Numbered from the stretch's first letter, positions 10,001 to 19,875 are shown. The stretch: DNA of 64,000 nt from Symbiodinium natans (GCA_905221605.1 CAJNDS010001635.1:707683-771682), one strand, 5' to 3'. Notes: generated by a model from the sequence alone, not told the origin. Numbers and translations: made by a program.

Positions 10001-11052
10001 TGGTGCAGCTTCTTCCAGAGCTCGTCTTGTACAATGCAGCAATCACAGCCTGTGAGAAGAGCGAGAAATGGCAAACTGCACTACATCTCTTGAGCAAGTT
10101 GATGGTTCAGGGGCTGCAAGCGGACGTGGTGACTTACAGCGCCGTCGTGAGTGCCTGCGACAAAGCTGGCGAGTGGGAGCTTGCTCTTCGGTTCCTCAAC
10201 TTGAGTCGCATGCGCAGTCTCCGCCCGAACGCTTTCACATACGGCGCAGCCATTAGCGCGTGTGCCAAGCAAGCCAGCTGGACACTGGCAGTCGCGCTTT
10301 TCCAGGAATTCCAAGACAGCCAGCTACCTCCCAATGAAATGATTTGGGGTTCCGTCATTTCCGGCGTTGAGAAGGGAGGTAAATGGCAGCATGCATTGGT
10401 GCTTTTGGAGCAAGGCGTTATCCAGGCTTTGTCATTGGATGCCGTTGCTTACTCTTCAGCCGTACGGGCATGTGCCTATATCCCCCTTGGGAATTTTTTT
10501 TATGGTTGTTTATGTAAAACCCAAGAGGACATTAAAAATATATTTTTTTTTAAGGTTCTAAGGGGAGTATAGGTGCTGGGGCCCATCGATGGCAGCAAGC
10601 TGCGGACCTCCTTGGGCAATTGGAGCGGCGAGATCCAAGCTCTCTGGCCGTGGCGTTGGCCGGACGCAGCTGGAATCGGTTTGAAGTTCCACTCTATTTT
10701 TGCTCTTCGAAGCAAGCAAGAGTGTGTGAGGGCGTGGTACGGTATGGCGACCCTGATAGGATTGACGGCAGTGCTGCTTCTTGGGCAAGTCCTAGTACAG
10801 GTTGCAAGAAACATGTCGAGGCTCAGCTTTGCCATTGCTGCCTGCCAGAGCTCATTGGCTTGTACTGCAGGACTACGGCTTCCCAGCTGCATGTTGTAAG
10901 GCAAGATTTGGGATGTTCCGCCTTATACTAACAGTCCTTAATAGAGATTATAATAGTGGGTACGATGATCCCTATGAAGGACTGTTTGTATAAGTGGGAA
11001 CATCCCAAGGCAAGATGGAGGTCAGGCTCAACATTGGACAGCAGGGGTGTAA
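7051..11052 (+). CDS. Multi-exon pentatricopeptide-repeat (PPR) protein
   Basis: Exons read: 7051-7229, 7303-7430, 7539-~7686, ~7738-7775, 8200-8259, 9092-9133, 9364-9611, 9738-9812, 9924-10471, 10573-10900 and 11010-11052 (stop). From 9364 the exons sum to 414 codons in one frame. Each repeat is ~35 residues: 'YSSVISACGRSFQWQQALCV' type first helix, then 'LPELVLYNAAITACEKSEKW'. About 11-12 repeats are visible, close to canonical P-type, with no E or DYW domain seen. PPR proteins bind RNA, usually in organelles; no transit peptide can be shown. The start at 7051 is only the first ATG in frame, so upstream exons are possible. The 7686-7738 junction is unresolved. Introns use GT, GC and GA donors, and at least five look like TE-derived introners. 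Regulation is not visible. Confidence 0.75.
7230..7302 (+). other. PPR intron, GC-AG
   Basis: Exon '..TTVVT' joins 'FGAAISVCEKAA' when 73 nt starting GCCCCTCGG and ending CCGCAG are removed. This restores the PPR linker 'TTVVTFGAAIS'. No target duplication was seen. Confidence 0.55.
7431..7538 (+). mobile_element. Introner, family B copy 1 (GT-AG intron)
   Basis: The host codons read 'ISSC|EKARSWQQAL' after removal. The element is flanked by GTGA at 7431-7434 and 7539-7542. The left copy supplies the GT donor and the element ends in CCTAG. The ends are imperfect inverted repeats around GTAGGCCCTT and AAAGGGCCATCCTAG. A core 'GGGTTTAAGAGGATCAT' recurs at 22480, 46235 and, more diverged, at 49470 and 54290. 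Confidence 0.8.
7776..8199 (+). other. PPR intron, GC-AG, with telomere-like repeats
   Basis: Joining '..MDSRDLKSE' to 'DLITYNAVLSACEK' restores a normal PPR linker. The donor is GCCTGA and the acceptor GCGAG|G. The intron holds several scattered CCCTAAA units and their reverse complement (7950-8180). Confidence 0.55.
8297..8400. repeat. Small AT-rich inverted-repeat element, with partial copy at 8690-8727
   Basis: 'CCTTAATTAAGGAATAT' on the left pairs with 'ATATTCCTGAATTAAGG' further right. 'GATT(T/A)AAGGTATATTCCT' style sequence recurs at 8690-8727, so the CCGCGACA field at 8436-8666 lies between two related pieces. MITE-like; its exact limits are unclear. Confidence 0.45.
8436..8666. repeat. 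CCGCGACAAGC short-unit repeat field
   Basis: About ten copies of a 9-13 bp unit close to CCGCGACA(A/T)(G/A)C, irregularly spaced. No coding potential is credited, because open frames across it only reflect the unit composition. Confidence 0.7.
8949..9069 (+). mobile_element. Family G TIR element, intronic copy with direct repeats
   Basis: It starts CTTCGGACCCGG and ends CCTGGGTCTA, with GTTGC on both sides (8949-8953 and 9065-9069). Internally it shares 'AGGGTTGGGG', 'CTTATAA' and 'CCCTTTTTATTCCTAGGTTAC' order with the genic copy at 9612-9737. This copy lies inside a larger intron, so it has no splicing role of its own that can be seen. Confidence 0.65.
9134..9363 (+). other. PPR intron, GC-AG
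   Basis: Removing GCCAAG...CCCAG joins 'DLQLQ' to 'ADVITHNVAISACEKAG' in frame, a perfect PPR linker. Inside are PPR-like scraps ('RPDIVCF', 'DRSRKWSSRVLDAL') that may be remains of a lost exon, and a few telomere-like units at the 3' end. The 10-bp repeat GCTACAGGCC occurs at 9127 and ~9251. Confidence 0.6.
9612..9737 (+). mobile_element. Introner, family G (GA-AG intron)
   Basis: Removal rejoins 'ISACE|KGGCWQIALALL' across codon GA|G. The donor is GAAGCTCGG and the acceptor GGGTCTAG|G. Flanks share GAA (9612-9614, 9738-9740). The ends CTCGGACC and GGGTCTAG are inverted repeats. A related copy lies at 8949-9069. Confidence 0.75.
9813..9923 (+). mobile_element. Introner, family F (GT-AG intron)
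   Basis: Removal joins 'RPDTIM' to 'YSSVISACGRSFQW' through codon AT|G. The ends CTTACTTC and GAAGTAAG are perfect 8-bp inverted repeats. The flanks GTAG and GTAC share GTA. It is the only copy of this family seen in the window. Confidence 0.75.
10472..10572 (+). mobile_element. Introner, family A copy 1 (GT-AG intron)
   Basis: Target duplication GTGC at 10472-10475 and 10573-10576. Removal joins 'SAVRAC' to 'AGAHRWQQAADLLGQL' in phase 1, restoring a PPR repeat. The left end is CTATATCCCCCTTGG and the right end AAGGGGAGTATAG. The core 'AAGGTTCTAAGGGGAG' is shared with intergenic copies at 19776 and 42773 and with a copy at 62559. Confidence 0.85.
10900..11016 (+). mobile_element. Introner, family E copy 1, 8-bp duplication (GC-AG intron)
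   Basis: A 101-bp element (10908-11008) with long inverted repeats, TTGGGATGTTCC at the left and GGAACATCCCAA at the right. It is flanked by an exact 8-bp duplication GGCAAGAT (10900-10907, 11009-11016). Splicing from GC at 10901 to AG at 11008-11009 keeps the PPR frame to a stop at 11050. An 8-bp duplication with TIRs is what hAT-like transposons leave; that assignment is an inference. Confidence 0.8.
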
Positions 11053-12946
11053 GGTGTTGGGCGCTCTAGGTTGATGCACGCGTTGGTTGCATCTATTGAA
11101 GTATGGCCACGACTTCAGTGCAGTGTGATGATTGGATGACTTGTGAAGGTTTCTTTCAAGGCTGCGAGAATTTAGCTCTGTTCTCTGCATGGGTTTGTAT
11201 TCCATGCTCCCCATCGATCGTTGATGTCTTTGTGTGTGTGCTTTCTTTAATTTCGCTCAGTTCTTTGTTGATTTTCTTTTTCCCTCTCTCTCTCTCCGAT
11301 CTCCCGTTCTCACCCAACATTGCAACATGTTTTAATCATCCCGGCAGATCGGGAGTTGATTAATTTATGTATGTATGGGGTTTAGGGTTTGGGGTTTGGG
11401 GTTTAGGGTGTTCCATGTGTATATATGCATATATATATATATATTCCGTATATGCTGCTCACAATGTGTCAAGTATGCATTAGTCTCAGAAGGCTTGGTT
11501 TCATAAGAAGGGCGAATGTTGAGTACAGGCAGAACGCAAAGCTCCAGCTAGATTTGTGCATATGTGTGGCCTGTGTGGCCATGCCGCAGCTACACAAGTC
11601 AAGTCCATGAAGCGTCAGTTGTCGGCTTGGGATCCCTCAGTCACACTGGCCAAAGAGAAGAAGGTGCGGAAATGTCTCATGAGATACGTTGCAAGAGTGA
11701 AGAGGGCTTGTGGCTTATGCACGAGTGCTTTGGGTGCTGGGCTTCAGATGCAGGACTCACAGTCTCACACACGTGGAAATGCGCATTTTTGCATCATCCG
11801 TCTTTATCTCATCTTGTCATTGGCCCCTAAATCCTAAACCCTAAACCTGTGCATCCTTCGCTGCACCTAGGCTCCTGGATAAACTCGCACCAAGTTTGGG
11901 CGGTGGCTACCTACAGCCAGAACTGAGAGCCTCGGAATGAGGATGTGAGATACCGGGCTGCTGCCCACATGTTTATAGTAGCTTCCGATGGCTTCTCAAT
12001 GGCAGCCCAGAGGAAAACTTTTTAATTGCTGGAAGGGGTTGTCGGATTTGAGATCCTGAGATGTTCTTGTAACTAAGTCACCATCGCCAAATGTGTCTTG
12101 GTTCCACTGCCCCATGTCGAAGACGGCTCAAGTTGTTGTGTAAGCGGCCCATGGCTTTTCTGAGCAATATTTATCTATATATATATACACATCTATGTAT
12201 GAGCTTTATATATATATATATATATATATATTCATATAGTAATCATACCTATGAGCTATATAGATATAAATATATACAAATATATGTTTAAATTTTCATA
12301 TGTATATATCTCTGTGTGTGTGTCTTGAGCTGTCTGACCCAACCTCTTAGAATTAGAAGCCTCGAAACAGGATGACGGGCAATGCTCAAGGCAACGGCGA
12401 TGCAAAAGCTGGCGGTGGTTTCTGATCTAGTCTGCGCCTTCATTATACACACATATATTTATATATATGCTAGACCCAATCGACATGAATGTCACATGCA
12501 TGTCGGTTGGGTTTAGCATACATATACATACATACATGCATATAGTTCGCCATGGCTTTGGCATGTCTCACCACGGTATCTATGTGACCCAATTCGTGAA
12601 GTTGCTTGCTGTTGCCAACTGCTCTGCAGGTATTGGGCTGTGCAACCCCCACCATCCCGAAACCAAGGACGTTCCCAACTGAACCCTAGCCTTACACCCA
12701 TCCACTCACCGATGCCCGACTCCAAGGCACTAGTGCCCATAAGACCCCTCTAACCCCTTAAGCCCTAAAACCCTTAAACCCTTAACCCCTCTACCCTAAA
12801 CCCTAAACCCTTAAACCCTCAAACCCTAAACCCTAAAGCCTCCGAACCCAAGCCAAGCTTATGGAAGTCGGCTGGCAGCAGCGACACACGCCGGCGCCAC
12901 GAGCACCGAGCCGGCCATCTGGAGGCAAAGGCTAAAGAGCACAGGG

Positions 12947-13035
12947 GTCGGAAGAGCTAATAGTTACTCCTTCATATTGTCCCTACGTAATTCTACTACA
13001 ATACCCCCGAAAACCTTGTTCTAATTAAGGCCCCT
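12947..13035 (+). mobile_element. Family I short element, copy 1
   Basis: It shares the order 'GGGTCGGAA', 'TAGTTACT', 'GTCCCTA', 'CCGAAA' or 'CCCCGAAA', 'TTCTAAT' and 'AAGGCCCCT' with 51246-51325 and in part with 38700-38800, 58078-58140 (reverse) and 60240-60300. No clear flanking duplication was found. Confidence 0.5.
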
Positions 13036-13914
13036 ATAGTAGGGTAACTGTAGGGCTTTGTGGTTCAAGGGCAAAGCATGTGAAGGTTGAACTTAATGAG
13101 GTACCCAATAGAATCCCTTAAAGGCTATGTCTGGGGATATAGGGTACTAACCAACAGTAAGATGGTTTGGGGCTTCGGTGAACTTGTATACATCGCGTCT
13201 CAGCCGTCAGGATTGCGACTCGCGGATCGTGATCGCCAGAGGCCGCCATTTCGTGAAGCAGGCAGGTTTAGGCTTTAGGGTACGAGCTTGCTTGGACTTG
13301 CTAAGCTTTGACAGTCAGAAAACCGAACAGTAAGCAGCCGGGGGTTCCACGATGCGTCGTCTGGGGGGCAGGGGTTGTGAGCTTGTGTTCTAGGGAGGCT
13401 TATCTACCAGGCTTTTGGGAGCCCTTCTCTGCAGAACTCCACAGAGTCCACGTGTTTGTTGCATTGTTGGTGTCAACTCTCCAACTCGAGGTCGTTTCAG
13501 GTTTTGCTTGGACACCCTCACATGCTCGCACTGATTGCCACTACATGGATTCCGGGGTTCTACACTAGTGCCATAGTCGCTGGAAAATGTATGATGTTAC
13601 TTATATTCGTATTTATATTTATATTATATATATTTATACTCATTTATTCACATACACCCAGATGCTTTTTTCGTGTACAGATCTGAATACCCCCCCCCCC
13701 CCCCAATGGGTTTGTCGCTTGACCTGGTACTAACTTTATGGACATAACGTGCTTGTTGAGATAGGCAAGGGGCGAACGCAGTATTATGCACGCATGCGCA
13801 TATGCGCCAGGTGTTTTACACGCCACAGGAGAAAGCTGAGTATGAAATGGCTGCCCCTTGACCATTTCGGCCCTCAACCCTATTAGATTCCGACCCCAAA
13901 CCCACTTCCCCTCC

Positions 13915-14175
13915 TGGGGTTTAGGGTTTAGGGTTTAATTAGGGTTGAGGGTTTAGGGTTTAGGGTTCCCCCAATGCGGCCAGTTGCTGTGCTGTCGTCC
14001 CTGACCGCGTGCGGCGCCACGCGGCGGCCCCGCGGTGCCACGGAGACGCGTCTTGGCTTTGAGGCTTCCAGGAGGCTATTAGGGTTTAGGGTTTAGGGTT
14101 CAGGGTTTAGGGTTCGGGTTTAGGGTTTAGGGTTCAGGGTTTAGGGTTTAGGGTTTGGGGTTTGGGGTTTAGGGC
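13915..14175. repeat. Interstitial telomere-like repeats, two clusters
   Basis: Arrays of GGGTTTA with frequent single-base variants (GGGTTCA, GGGTTTG) at 13917-13967 and 14079-14173, separated by a GC-rich spacer (13968-14078). Confidence 0.85.
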
Positions 14176-14430
14176 TATGACACCCACAAGCCTGTGCCAA
14201 AAAGGGCTATTATACCTTATTATCCCTGAAAACGGCCCTATATGGGGTCCGGGGTTGATTTCTGGAGATTAGAAGGCCTAAGAGCCCATCCTGGTATGTC
14301 GCCTTGCGCGCCGGCACCTGAGACTTAAACTTCTCCTTGGTATTCGATGAAACCTTGAGCAGACACCAGAGTACTTTCTGGCTTCAGAAACCCTAAACCC
14401 TAAACCCTAAACCGTAAGTCTTGGGCGCAA

Positions 14431-14649
14431 GGATGTTTAACACTTGCAGTCGGAATTTGGGTCAGGACCGGGATGGGCAAAGGGAGGGGTCCCTGGAAAG
14501 GATTGTCCAAGAGCTTCGAGAATGCGCTTCTCAAGGCTCTCTGGAACGCCCCTCGTCACAAGATTCCCACTTTCCGGGTTCCTGTGCTGATGCGGATTTG
14601 CTCACAAGAGCAGTTGGCAAATGAATTTCCTCTTCATTGCAAGGAGTAG
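14431..14649 (+). pseudogene. Possible coding fragment, unknown family
   Basis: After an AG at 14429-14430, a 72-codon frame contains 'WKGLSKSFENALLKALW' and 'APRHKIPTFRVPVLMRICSQ' before a stop at 14647. Its amino-acid make-up looks protein-like rather than repeat-derived, but I do not recognise it and it has no start codon of its own. It may be a stranded exon. Confidence 0.25.
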
Positions 14650-15883
14650 GAGTAGGGAGACCCAGACGAAACTGATGGGGAGTTGGGGCACTCTCATGAT
14701 ACTCAAGCCTTACTTTTCGTCCACACATACTATGCTCAAGTCCCCATTTAGGCCTTCCAAGCGGGCCGAGGTGCCAGGACGCTGCTTCGGTAAGCCGACG
14801 CCCTTTGCCCTCGTCTCAACCCATGGGAGATGGCCACTACCGCGCAAACCTTGGCCAGGCTGCAGTTGTGAGAGGACCCCCATGTAGGGTTTAGGGTTGA
14901 GGGCTGAGGGGTCCAGGATTTAGGGTTTAGGGTTTCCCGGGTCCTGGTTGGTGATAAGTTTACATGTTTGTCATGTTCAATTCCCAGTAAGGAATAGAAA
15001 TGATCATTTTTACTATTCCCCCAACAAGGAAGGCATGTTAAGGGCCTATCGGGCTTGTTTTAAACCCCACACCCGCAGCCCGAAAGCCCTAAGCCCTAAA
15101 GCCCTGGAACCCTAAACGTTTTCGACTTTGTCAGTCTGAACTCCACCGGGCCACCCGAGATCCCATCACCCAACCACACCGGGAGGTCCCGAGCGTTGTC
15201 GCAGCAACCCGACAAGTCCTTAGCAGGGGTTTAGGGTTTAGGGTCGCTCCTTTCACGTCACATTGCACTCAAGAGCCTCGCCCGCCCGCCGAGTCTCGAC
15301 CAGCTTGTCTGAGACGTGCTCCTTAAACACAAAGCTTCGTAGCTGAAGCAGTATGCTTTACACTTTTTGGGATACTATAATCCCCTACAGAACTGAAAGT
15401 GTACTCTTTTTGTGGGCTTAGGAACTCTGCAAGTAAGAAAGTGCCCTCAGCCCACAACCCATGCAAGAAAAGATGTGGTCAGGGACGGAGGGCAGGGTTT
15501 CTGCAAGAACCCCTGCATCGCACAAGCTGTGTGGGGCCTGATGCGGATTCTGAACCGAACCCTGAACCCTAAACCCTAAACACTGAACCGAAGGCCAAAT
15601 CCTGAGCGGAGGGAGTTGCAGTTGAGACCCTCGAGGTGAAATCTTTAGGAACAGTTACGTATTTAGGGCTTAGGTTTTGTTTTTTGCAGAAGGCTTTAGG
15701 GCTCAGGCCTTGGTGATTTTGGAGTGTCAGTCTGTCTAGAGGTTGTTGCATTACATGGGCCCTTATTTTGGTCCCAACCTCCTTTGAAGCTGATGTACGG
15801 TCCTGCGTTTGCATGGGTATAAAAGGGGTCTTTAAGGGGGACCCTTCTAAGGGCCCATACTAAGGGACCATGAAACTACCCTT
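14650..15883. other. Intergenic with telomere-like repeats and a family D element
   Basis: Short GGGTTTA and CCCTAAA runs lie at 14885-14935, 15085-15115, 15230 and 15555-15590. A family D element lies at 15351-15436. No coding region could be supported. Confidence 0.5.
15351..15436 (+). mobile_element. Family D element, intergenic copy
   Basis: It reads GTATGCTTTACACTTTTTGG ... ACTATAATCCCCT ... GAACTGAA ... GCAAGTAAG, and is closely similar to the apparent intron at 21911-21999 in the WW/KH gene. It begins GT and ends AG although no exon is seen here. Confidence 0.6.
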
Positions 15884-16109
15884 ACTTGGAGGTTCATGGT
15901 ACTTAGTAACCCAACTATAACGGTACCCATAACCACCCTATCCGGGCACTTAAGGGGGCTTCTTTGCGGGTTATAAGCACAGTTATTATTGCGTGAAAAC
16001 CTCAAGGCTCCAAACAGCCCAAAGTAGGTACTATGCACAGACTTTAGAACCAATGTAGGTGTTCTTTATCTACTTGGAGCCCTAGGGTAAGTACCATGAA
16101 CCTCCAAGT
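15884..16109. mobile_element. Family H TIR element, 22-bp perfect inverted repeats
   Basis: The left end starts ACTTGGAGGTTCATGG (15884-15905). The right end is its exact reverse complement, finishing CCATGAACCTCCAAGT (16088-16109). The 226-bp element has no open frame of interest. A second copy lies at 42655-42901. Confidence 0.8.
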
Positions 16110-16802
16110 GGGGGGGGGGGGGCGGTTGTTGCAGCCTGGGAGGACCTGCTGCCTCTTCCCCTTGAAGCTCGCGTGGCAGAAACGATTTCGGAGCTCAAGG
16201 CTTAGGGTTTAGGGCCGTTTAGGGTTTAGGGTCCAAAGTTTAGGGTCCAGGCCTCCTCTTGTGAACCCGACCCCAAGCCCCAAACCCGACACGACAAGAA
16301 AAACTTCCCGGGCCTTTGTAGGCTTCAGTGGTTGAGGGCTTTTGGTGTCTTAAGCTCGTAGGAAGAGGTCCTTTTATTTACAACCCGACACCTGGCTGAT
16401 GCAGGACCCACCAATGCCCCACTCACCATGTAGGATTTCGGGTAACCGGAATTCCGGAATCACCCAAATCCGAAGCCTAAACCCTTAACCTGAAACCCGA
16501 TAAACACTAAGCTCTGCAATCCCTATTGTAGCCCCCAAGCCCTAAAGCCCAGGCTCCATAAGCCATGAAACCCAAAGTTCTGGAATCGAGCTGGGAAGGT
16601 GCTGGGCCCTGCCAGAACAGCCCAGGGCTTCAGCAAGACGGAAGCCAGGCCGGGTTTGTCAAGGCTTTGGGGTTTAGGGTTTAGGGTTGCGGGGTGTAGC
16701 GACGAGTGCTGCCCTACAGCCAGGCCTGACGCTTCGAGTGCCAGAGAGAGGGAGGGAGAGAGAGAGAGAGAGAGAGCGAGGGCCCCGTGCCCTCATGGTC
16801 CC

Positions 16803-16834
<32 letters not shown>

Positions 16835-17837
16835 GAGAGCGATCTTCACCACACTCCTATTTCACACCGACGAACTCGAAATGAAGCGCGCCCCTTGGGG
16901 CGACCTCCTCCGGGAGGTTTATGCGCACTCAAGCAAGCAAGTTTAGGGTTTAGGGTTTAGGGGGTTTAGGGGGTTTAGGGTTTAGGGTTTTAGGGTTTAG
17001 GGTTTAAGGTTTAGGCAAGCAAGTGAGTGATCCGGGGGGTTTGGAGTTTGGGCTTTGGAGGCTCGGGGTCTAGAGGGCTCCAGCAGAATACCTGGAGAAA
17101 CTGTGCAAGCAGGAAGAAGTAAGGGAGTTGTCTCTTCATAAAGCCCCGGGCCAAGCAACATCCAAAGAAGGAAGACCCGAGCTGGGCTGAACGTCACCTG
17201 ATGCGTAGAGAAGGTCGCAGGCTTCCCCTATGTCTGCCGGGTTCCAAAGCTTCCCTTTGGTGAGTATGTCTAGCAGTCAATGGCTTGTGATTCGGCACAG
17301 TTTCATTCTGCTTTTTTAAAGCTATTTGGGAACATGTTTTGGTTTGGAGCTTCACAGGCACTGCCAGGTACTTTCGGGGCAGGCAATGGCCCCAATACAT
17401 CCTAACCATGTCTGGGTCAGGGAGTTACCAGTCACGCACGTCTCTCAACAACCTCACGGGAAGGATGATGCAAAGTTCCCAGCATCATCATCCTCATGTT
17501 TTACCTGTATATTCGTACTCCCTAACTGACCCTAGCGCCTCAACTAGTCAGTCATGCGTGAGGTGAGAGGCGCTGATGGCTTGTGCAGCAGATGAAGCGC
17601 TGGCAAAACTGGGACAAGCAAACGGTCAGGACCGGTTTAGGGTTTGTGGGGGTCTCGGCGACCCTAAACAACACTAAGCCCTAAACCCTAAACCTGGTTT
17701 GTGGGAGTTTAGGGGACCCAGAACCCAAACCCCTAAACCTCTTGGCCTTATCCTGGCTCAAGTCTCCACTGCTTGGCACTTTGTGTTGGTTGCATGATGT
17801 TTTGGCTATTATACTGACAAGTCCTGAACTTCCTTCA
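16110..17837. other. Intergenic: GA microsatellites and telomere-like array
   Basis: GA runs lie at about 16744-16777 and 16808-16840, and a GGGTTTA array with GGGGGTTTA variants at 16941-17015. Scattered CCCTAAA units near 17685 and 16460-16510. No supported gene. Confidence 0.5.
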
Positions 17838-17964
17838 TTACCCAGACCCCCCTGGGAGGATCCAAAACGTAGAACCCCTAAATAGTACCCTATACTACTA
17901 TTGGGTCACTTTTAGGAACCCTTCAGGGGATCTACTTTTTGGATCCTTTGGGGGGTCTGGGTAA
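17838..17964. mobile_element. Foldback-type hairpin element (family K)
   Basis: TTACCCAGACCCCCC at the left is the exact reverse complement of GGGGGGTCTGGGTAA at the right. Pairing continues inward with GGATCCAAAA and TTTTTGGATCC and with AGAACCCC. Almost the whole 127 bp could fold into one hairpin. It is a single copy in this window. Confidence 0.7.
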
Positions 17965-19771
17965 TCCCTGAAGTCGTACATCCTGAACCCGGCAGGACTC
18001 GGCCAACTTCGCTCGGGGGTTTGGCGCCACGGCGCTCCTTGCATTCGGATTCCGTCGTTCTCTGCTTCAGGGTTGGTTGCCCTGGAAGTATCTAGAATGT
18101 AGAGTGTCGTTCCAGGAAGCTTTGTCAGAATCCCTTTGACAAGTTCGTCCAGGAATCCCTTACCCAACGCAGGGCGACATGTGTGGCGACATTTGAATAA
18201 GAAGGCTCGGATCCGGGAGTTGGACTGCATCATGGCTTGCCAGGTGCTCTGCGAGTTAACACAGTGACTCAGCCACCGTCGCCCCCCTCCCCCCCGAACT
18301 CCTGCGCTTAGCCGCCACGCATGTTCTGATTTGTTTTTAATGAAGTGTTTTTGAGCTTTTGTATGTCTGCAACAAAGAGTAATCAATAATCCCAATACAG
18401 CTGTCCAGCAGACACAAGCATATGCAAACCGGAAACAGTGAGACTATACGTTTGCATTATGGAGTTCTTCATGCTTTTGGTAAGTCGATTGTTGCAGGTG
18501 AGGCCCGCTTCCCCATGTTGGTCCCAAGTTACTGGCACAGTGTAGCCTCCCTCAAGCCTTACCCGAAGGATCCATGTACCTATATAGGATCCATGTACCT
18601 ATATAGTATCTACTTGGGCCCTAAAGGTACACCCCTTTTAGGCCCAAGTATGATCCTGGATAGAGAAGTTTTCTTTAGCTTGGGACCGAGATGTGCGCAC
18701 ACTTCGGTGCAATGTCTCTTGCTACGGCTGCTATGAGTACACTTATAGTTGCATTCATCCTCAACCCAGACTGTTAGGCTCTCACGCGATTCGCTGACGG
18801 CGGCCGTCATGGCCACTGTGCATAGCGAGGCGACTACTGGCGACTGGGTGATTTAGGACCCAGGACCTTGGGTTCAGAGTTTATATAGGGTTTGCTAGTC
18901 CAAGCCAGGCGCAAAAAGGGTAGGTAGGTTTTGGGATTTAGGGTTGATCCAGGTGGGCAAGGCTGGCTAGGCTTCATTTGATTTGGGTCGAGGCTTTACA
19001 AGAGCCGCTTGAAGGTACTTCCTCAGGACCGACAAAGGCTTCTTTAGAAACAAAGAGTGTATCAGACATTGACCGGAGAGGGTTGTTAATCTAGCCAACC
19101 CTTTTAGGAATCACCAGCTTGTCTTGCCCTTACGCATCACTGACAGGGGCCGAAGGTTTAAGAGACTCAAGCCAGCAGCCTCCCACAGAAGAGGCCTTTG
19201 GGAACCTTTGCCATCTGCAAGGGCTAGATATTACGTCGCGCGCACGTCTCCCCTTTCCCTTTCTTTACCTTTACGGTTGTGTCACTGAATTTTCTCTCTG
19301 TCTCCCGGTGTGTCGAAAAGCTGCATCGCAAAGTGCCAACCTAAGGGTCCATGTACCTTACTAGGGAACGCATGGGCCTAAAAGTACCTCCTATGTAGGG
19401 ACTTTGGGCACCAAAAACTCCAGAGACCTTCGCGACCAAACCTTGCTTAAGTTGGTGAGGCTTCCAGCTTCCGGATGGAGGACGAGCAGGGCGAGGTACT
19501 GCGCCTTCACAGCGTAAACTGATCGGTACTTGTGGGTTCTTTAAGCATACCTGTAAAAAAGAGACCCTTCTGGTTCCTTAATTCCCTAAACCCTAAACCC
19601 TAAACCATACTTCCACTCTTGCAGCAGCAGAGTAAAACCGCAGTTCCGAAACCTGAAGCACTGAAGCCTGAGCAGATCAGCCTGCAAGGAGCTGTCGGGC
19701 GCTGCGTGGGCGTTCGCCGCCCTGCTGTGGCAACCAGGCTTTCAGGCTTACAGGGTTGGGGTTGAGAAACT
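17965..19771. other. Intergenic, no supported gene
   Basis: It holds a 19-21 bp tandem duplication around 18566-18606 ('GGATCCATGTACCTATATAG' twice), a related 'GTCCATGTACCTTACTAGGG' at ~19350, and telomere-like units near 18930 and 19585. The minus-strand frame at 17898-18395 has no recognisable motif. Confidence 0.45.
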
Positions 19772-19875
19772 GGAACTGTAGCCTCCTTGGGAATTATTTT
19801 TTGTTTATGTTTATATAAACCAAGAGGATACCAAAAACATTAGTTTTATTAAGGTTCTAAGGGGAGTATAGGGAA
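19772..19875. mobile_element. Family A element, intergenic copy (duplication GGAA)
   Basis: The 96-bp element (19776-19871) begins CTGTAGCCTCCTTGGGAAT and ends TAAGGGGAGTATAG. It is flanked by GGAA on both sides. It matches the PPR introner at 10472. Its duplication has no GT, GC or GA start, and no exons flank it. Confidence 0.8.

Larger units (their letters stand above)
11053..14430. other. Gene-poor intergenic region
   Basis: It contains TA/ATAC-rich microsatellites (11410-11450, 12170-12300, 12440-12545), a C17 run near 13688, a family I element near 12950 and scattered telomere-like repeats. Open frames around 11550-11835 overlap in two frames and show no known motif. Confidence 0.5.
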
